A model generated the notes under the pieces. The model was not told where the DNA came from. It searched no databases and saw only the letters and a program-made list of their open reading frames with translations. A program made the translations under genes and the position numbers. Shown piece by piece: positions 62,447 to 64,000 of a DNA stretch of 64,000 bases. The stretch is from an uncultured Kordiimonas sp. (GTDB taxonomy: Bacteria > Pseudomonadota > Alphaproteobacteria > Sphingomonadales > Kordiimonadaceae), in the NCBI GenBank assembly GCA_947492375.1, contig CANLMI010000001.1:496001-560000 (forward strand). The letters run 5' to 3'. The stretch's first letter is position 1. Every line of letters begins with the position of its first letter.

Positions 62447-63415
62447 TTAAGTAAGGCCAGATTTTTTGCGTAAATCAGAGCCATTCCCGCCTTTCCAGTT
62501 TTTTAAAGCCTTTTCCAGTTCCAAGTCTCTGGTTTTAGGTAACATCACTTTAAGGCTGACGTACATATTGCCCAACTGATCACGTTTTTTGACGCCTTTG
62601 CCTTTTAGCCGTAACCTTTTGCCGCTAGATGAATTTCTGGGAACTCGAATAGTTAGGCGCCCTTTCGGAGTAGGCACCTCAATATCGCCGCCAAGAACAG
62701 CTTCATCAAGGGATATGGGTAATTCGAGGTGAATATCGAGGCCATCTCGTTTGTAATAGGTGTGATCACTAACATGTACCTCGACCAGTGCGTCGCCTTT
62801 TTCACCGCCAGCGATGCTTGGGCCGCCCTGACCGGAGAGCCTGACAACCTGACCGTCCTGAATGCCTTCAGGGATTTTAATGTCAATCGTACGCCCGTCG
62901 TTTAGCTTTAGCCTGCGTGTACCGCCAGTGATCGATTCTTCAAAACCAACTGTAACAGTATAATTGATATCGAGCCCTTTACGGCGGCCAGCCTCCTTGT
63001 AAGGGTTGGTTTTTTGTTTTGTTTCAGATTTTTTGGTGTTGCCACGTTTCTTTTTAAAGCCGCCGAAGTTGAAGAAATCTGAAAAAATATCTTCTGCTTC
63101 TTCGAAATCAAATGGGTTTTTGCTACGGGCGCGGTGCGCTGATGCGCGTTGATTACGGGCATTTTGGGCCGCTGCGTCAAATGCTGATTGCTGATTACCA
63201 TCAGCATCAATTTCACCGCGGTCATATTTATCCCTCAGGCTTTTGTCACCGAGTATATTGTAAGCTGCCGTTACTTCCTTGAAGCGTTCTGTAACCCGCT
63301 TGTCATCTTTGTTTGTGTCCGGGTGAAGTTTTTTCGCAAGCGTTCGGTATGCTTTCTTAACGTCAGCGTCCGAAGCTCCTTTTCTTACACCCAAAATATT
63401 ATAAAGATCGTGCAT
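62447..63415 (-). CDS. DnaJ-type co-chaperone (CbpA-like)
   Basis: A 322-residue protein: J domain at 1-70 with HPD at 31-33 (LAKKLHPDTNK), a Lys/Gly/Phe-rich linker (EDIFSDFFNFGGFKKKRGN), and the C-terminal substrate-binding domains (VTVGFEESITGGTRRLKL, ISLDEAVLGGDIEVPTPKG). It lacks the zinc-finger CxxCxGxG repeats of true DnaJ, so it is a type II co-chaperone for DnaK like CbpA. Divergent from pdxH. Confidence 0.93.
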   Translation of the reverse strand: MHDLYNILGVRKGASDADVKKAYRTLAKKLHPDTNKDDKRVTERFKEVTAAYNILGDKSLRDKYDRGEIDADGNQQSAFDAAAQNARNQRASAHRARSKNPFDFEEAEDIFSDFFNFGGFKKKRGNTKKSETKQKTNPYKEAGRRKGLDINYTVTVGFEESITGGTRRLKLNDGRTIDIKIPEGIQDGQVVRLSGQGGPSIAGGEKGDALVEVHVSDHTYYKRDGLDIHLELPISLDEAVLGGDIEVPTPKGRLTIRVPRNSSSGKRLRLKGKGVKKRDQLGNMYVSLKVMLPKTRDLELEKALKNWKGGNGSDLRKKSGLT

Positions 63416-63448
63416 CTACTCTTTTAAACTCTCAAAGTAACTATATTG

Positions 63449-63461
63449 ACTGCAATGCAGT
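63449..63461. repeat. Thirteen-base palindrome between dnaJ-like and pdxH
   Basis: ACTGCAATGCAGT is a perfect dyad around one base, flanked by ATAT on both sides. It lies in the divergent promoter region and could be an operator for either gene; nothing identifies the regulator. Confidence 0.3.
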
Positions 63462-63602
63462 ATATTGGTTTTTTCCTGTCTTGATAGATATTTTCTTATA
63501 TATCTATTTTCAATGTGATCTGACACTTACCATTTAATGTATTAAAAGCAAGTTGACGAAAATAAACGGGTTTATAAAGCTTCTTAGGTAACAGGATATA
63601 AT

Positions 63603-64000
63603 ATGGCTGAAAAAATAGTGGATTTTGGTGTGCCGTTTGAAACTTTTGGCGAATGGCTTGAGGAAGCGAAAGCAAGCGAGATTAACGACCCGACAGGTAT
63701 GGCACTTGCGACAACAACGCCTGATGGCCGCCCAAGTCTTCGTATGGTGCTTTTGAAAGGATGGGATGAGCGCGGATTTGTCTTTTATACCAACCTTGAT
63801 AGCCGTAAAGGGGGTGAGTTAAGCCAAAACGCAAATGTTGCCTTGTTATTTCATTGGAAATCATTGCGTCGTCAAATTAGAATTGAAGGGGCAGTCAGCC
63901 CTGTTAGCGAAGAAGAGGCAGACGAATATTTCGCTTCCCGCCCGCGCGGTAGCCGTATCGGGGCATGGGCGTCAAGGCAATCATCGCCGATGGAAGGGCG
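63603..64000 (+). CDS. pdxH: Pyridoxamine 5'-phosphate oxidase PdxH (5' part)
   Basis: The first 132 codons are present; the gene runs off the window. The product begins [63 protein letters not shown], then [19 protein letters not shown] and [36 protein letters not shown], the FMN and PLP contact blocks of PdxH. It makes pyridoxal phosphate. Next to dnaJ, as is common in alphaproteobacteria. Confidence 0.95.
   Translation, partial: MAEKIVDFGVPFETFGEWLEEAKASEINDPTGMALATTTPDGRPSLRMVLLKGWDERGFVFYTNLDSRKGGELSQNANVALLFHWKSLRRQIRIEGAVSPVSEEEADEYFASRPRGSRIGAWASRQSSPMEG

Overview
The window looks like chromosomal DNA of a free-living alphaproteobacterium of moderate GC (judged by eye, not computed). 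Pointers are the purC-purS-purQ-purL run with a divergent DUF1476/F1-ATPase zeta gene, the grxD/BolA pair, the xseB-ispA-dxs-tlyA-RNA methyltransferase run, the aroC-fabI-yihY-dnaJ-pdxH run, and a DUF2336 protein. The signal proteins, alginate-export-type barrel, PEP-CTERM protein and chemoreceptors suit an aquatic, motile, polysaccharide-handling cell. A Kordiimonadales-like affiliation is my guess, not shown.

Layout. 1-2.6 kb: end of a GNAT gene, then a TPP riboswitch and thiC. 2.7-4.0 kb: an AT-rich two-gene island (soluble protein plus small membrane protein). 4.1-12.3 kb: small metabolic and stress genes, including overlapping divergent DUF2306/DUF3291 genes, a tandem pair of exported Cys-motif paralogues, an oxidoreductase pair, and grxD/BolA. 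12.5-15.9 kb: a tightly coupled four-gene operon (glycosyltransferase, aspartyl protease, hydrolase, DUF1330-like). 16.1-21.7 kb: a lipoprotein, a membrane protein, the purine block and the ATPase zeta subunit. 21.8-27.3 kb: a PEP-CTERM protein divergent from a TPR protein, then a complete partner-switching set (STAS, REC-PP2C phosphatase, kinase). 28.3-33.5 kb: TPR protein, S33 peptidase, NatAB-type ABC transporter, ECF sigma factor and a membrane protein, all on one strand. 33.5-37.4 kb: a chemoreceptor with a membrane-anchored partner, and mnmC. 37.5-43 kb: gamma carbonic anhydrase, DUF2336, a PLP enzyme, then an intergenic region with a sigma-54 promoter and a probable small RNA, then a D-2-hydroxyacid dehydrogenase and Sua5. 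43.1-51.5 kb: acyl-CoA dehydrogenase, MBL hydrolase, isoprenoid genes and RNA methyltransferases. 51.7-56.1 kb: outer-membrane barrel, an exported protein of eight ~38-residue repeats, and a chemoreceptor. 56.2-58.4 kb: Rhs debris with an orphan toxin tip, a likely immunity gene and a HEAT-like gene. 58.4-64 kb: a hydrolase and the aroC-fabI-yihY-dnaJ-pdxH block.

The strongest unexplained signal is at 40280-40552: three copies of a TTGTYYCAA half-site, a sigma-54 -24/-12 element with exact GG-N10-GC spacing, then a ~128-nt transcript unit with two stem-loops that each carry TTTTGCCTGA and a strong terminator. The 11-nt complement of the second copy lies in the leader of the acyl-CoA dehydrogenase gene 2.5 kb downstream. 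Next in interest are the AT-rich two-gene module at 2.7-4.0 kb, the orphan Rhs toxin cassette, and the 38-residue repeat protein linked to a chemoreceptor.

No tRNA, rRNA, CRISPR array, insertion sequence or prophage was recognised.
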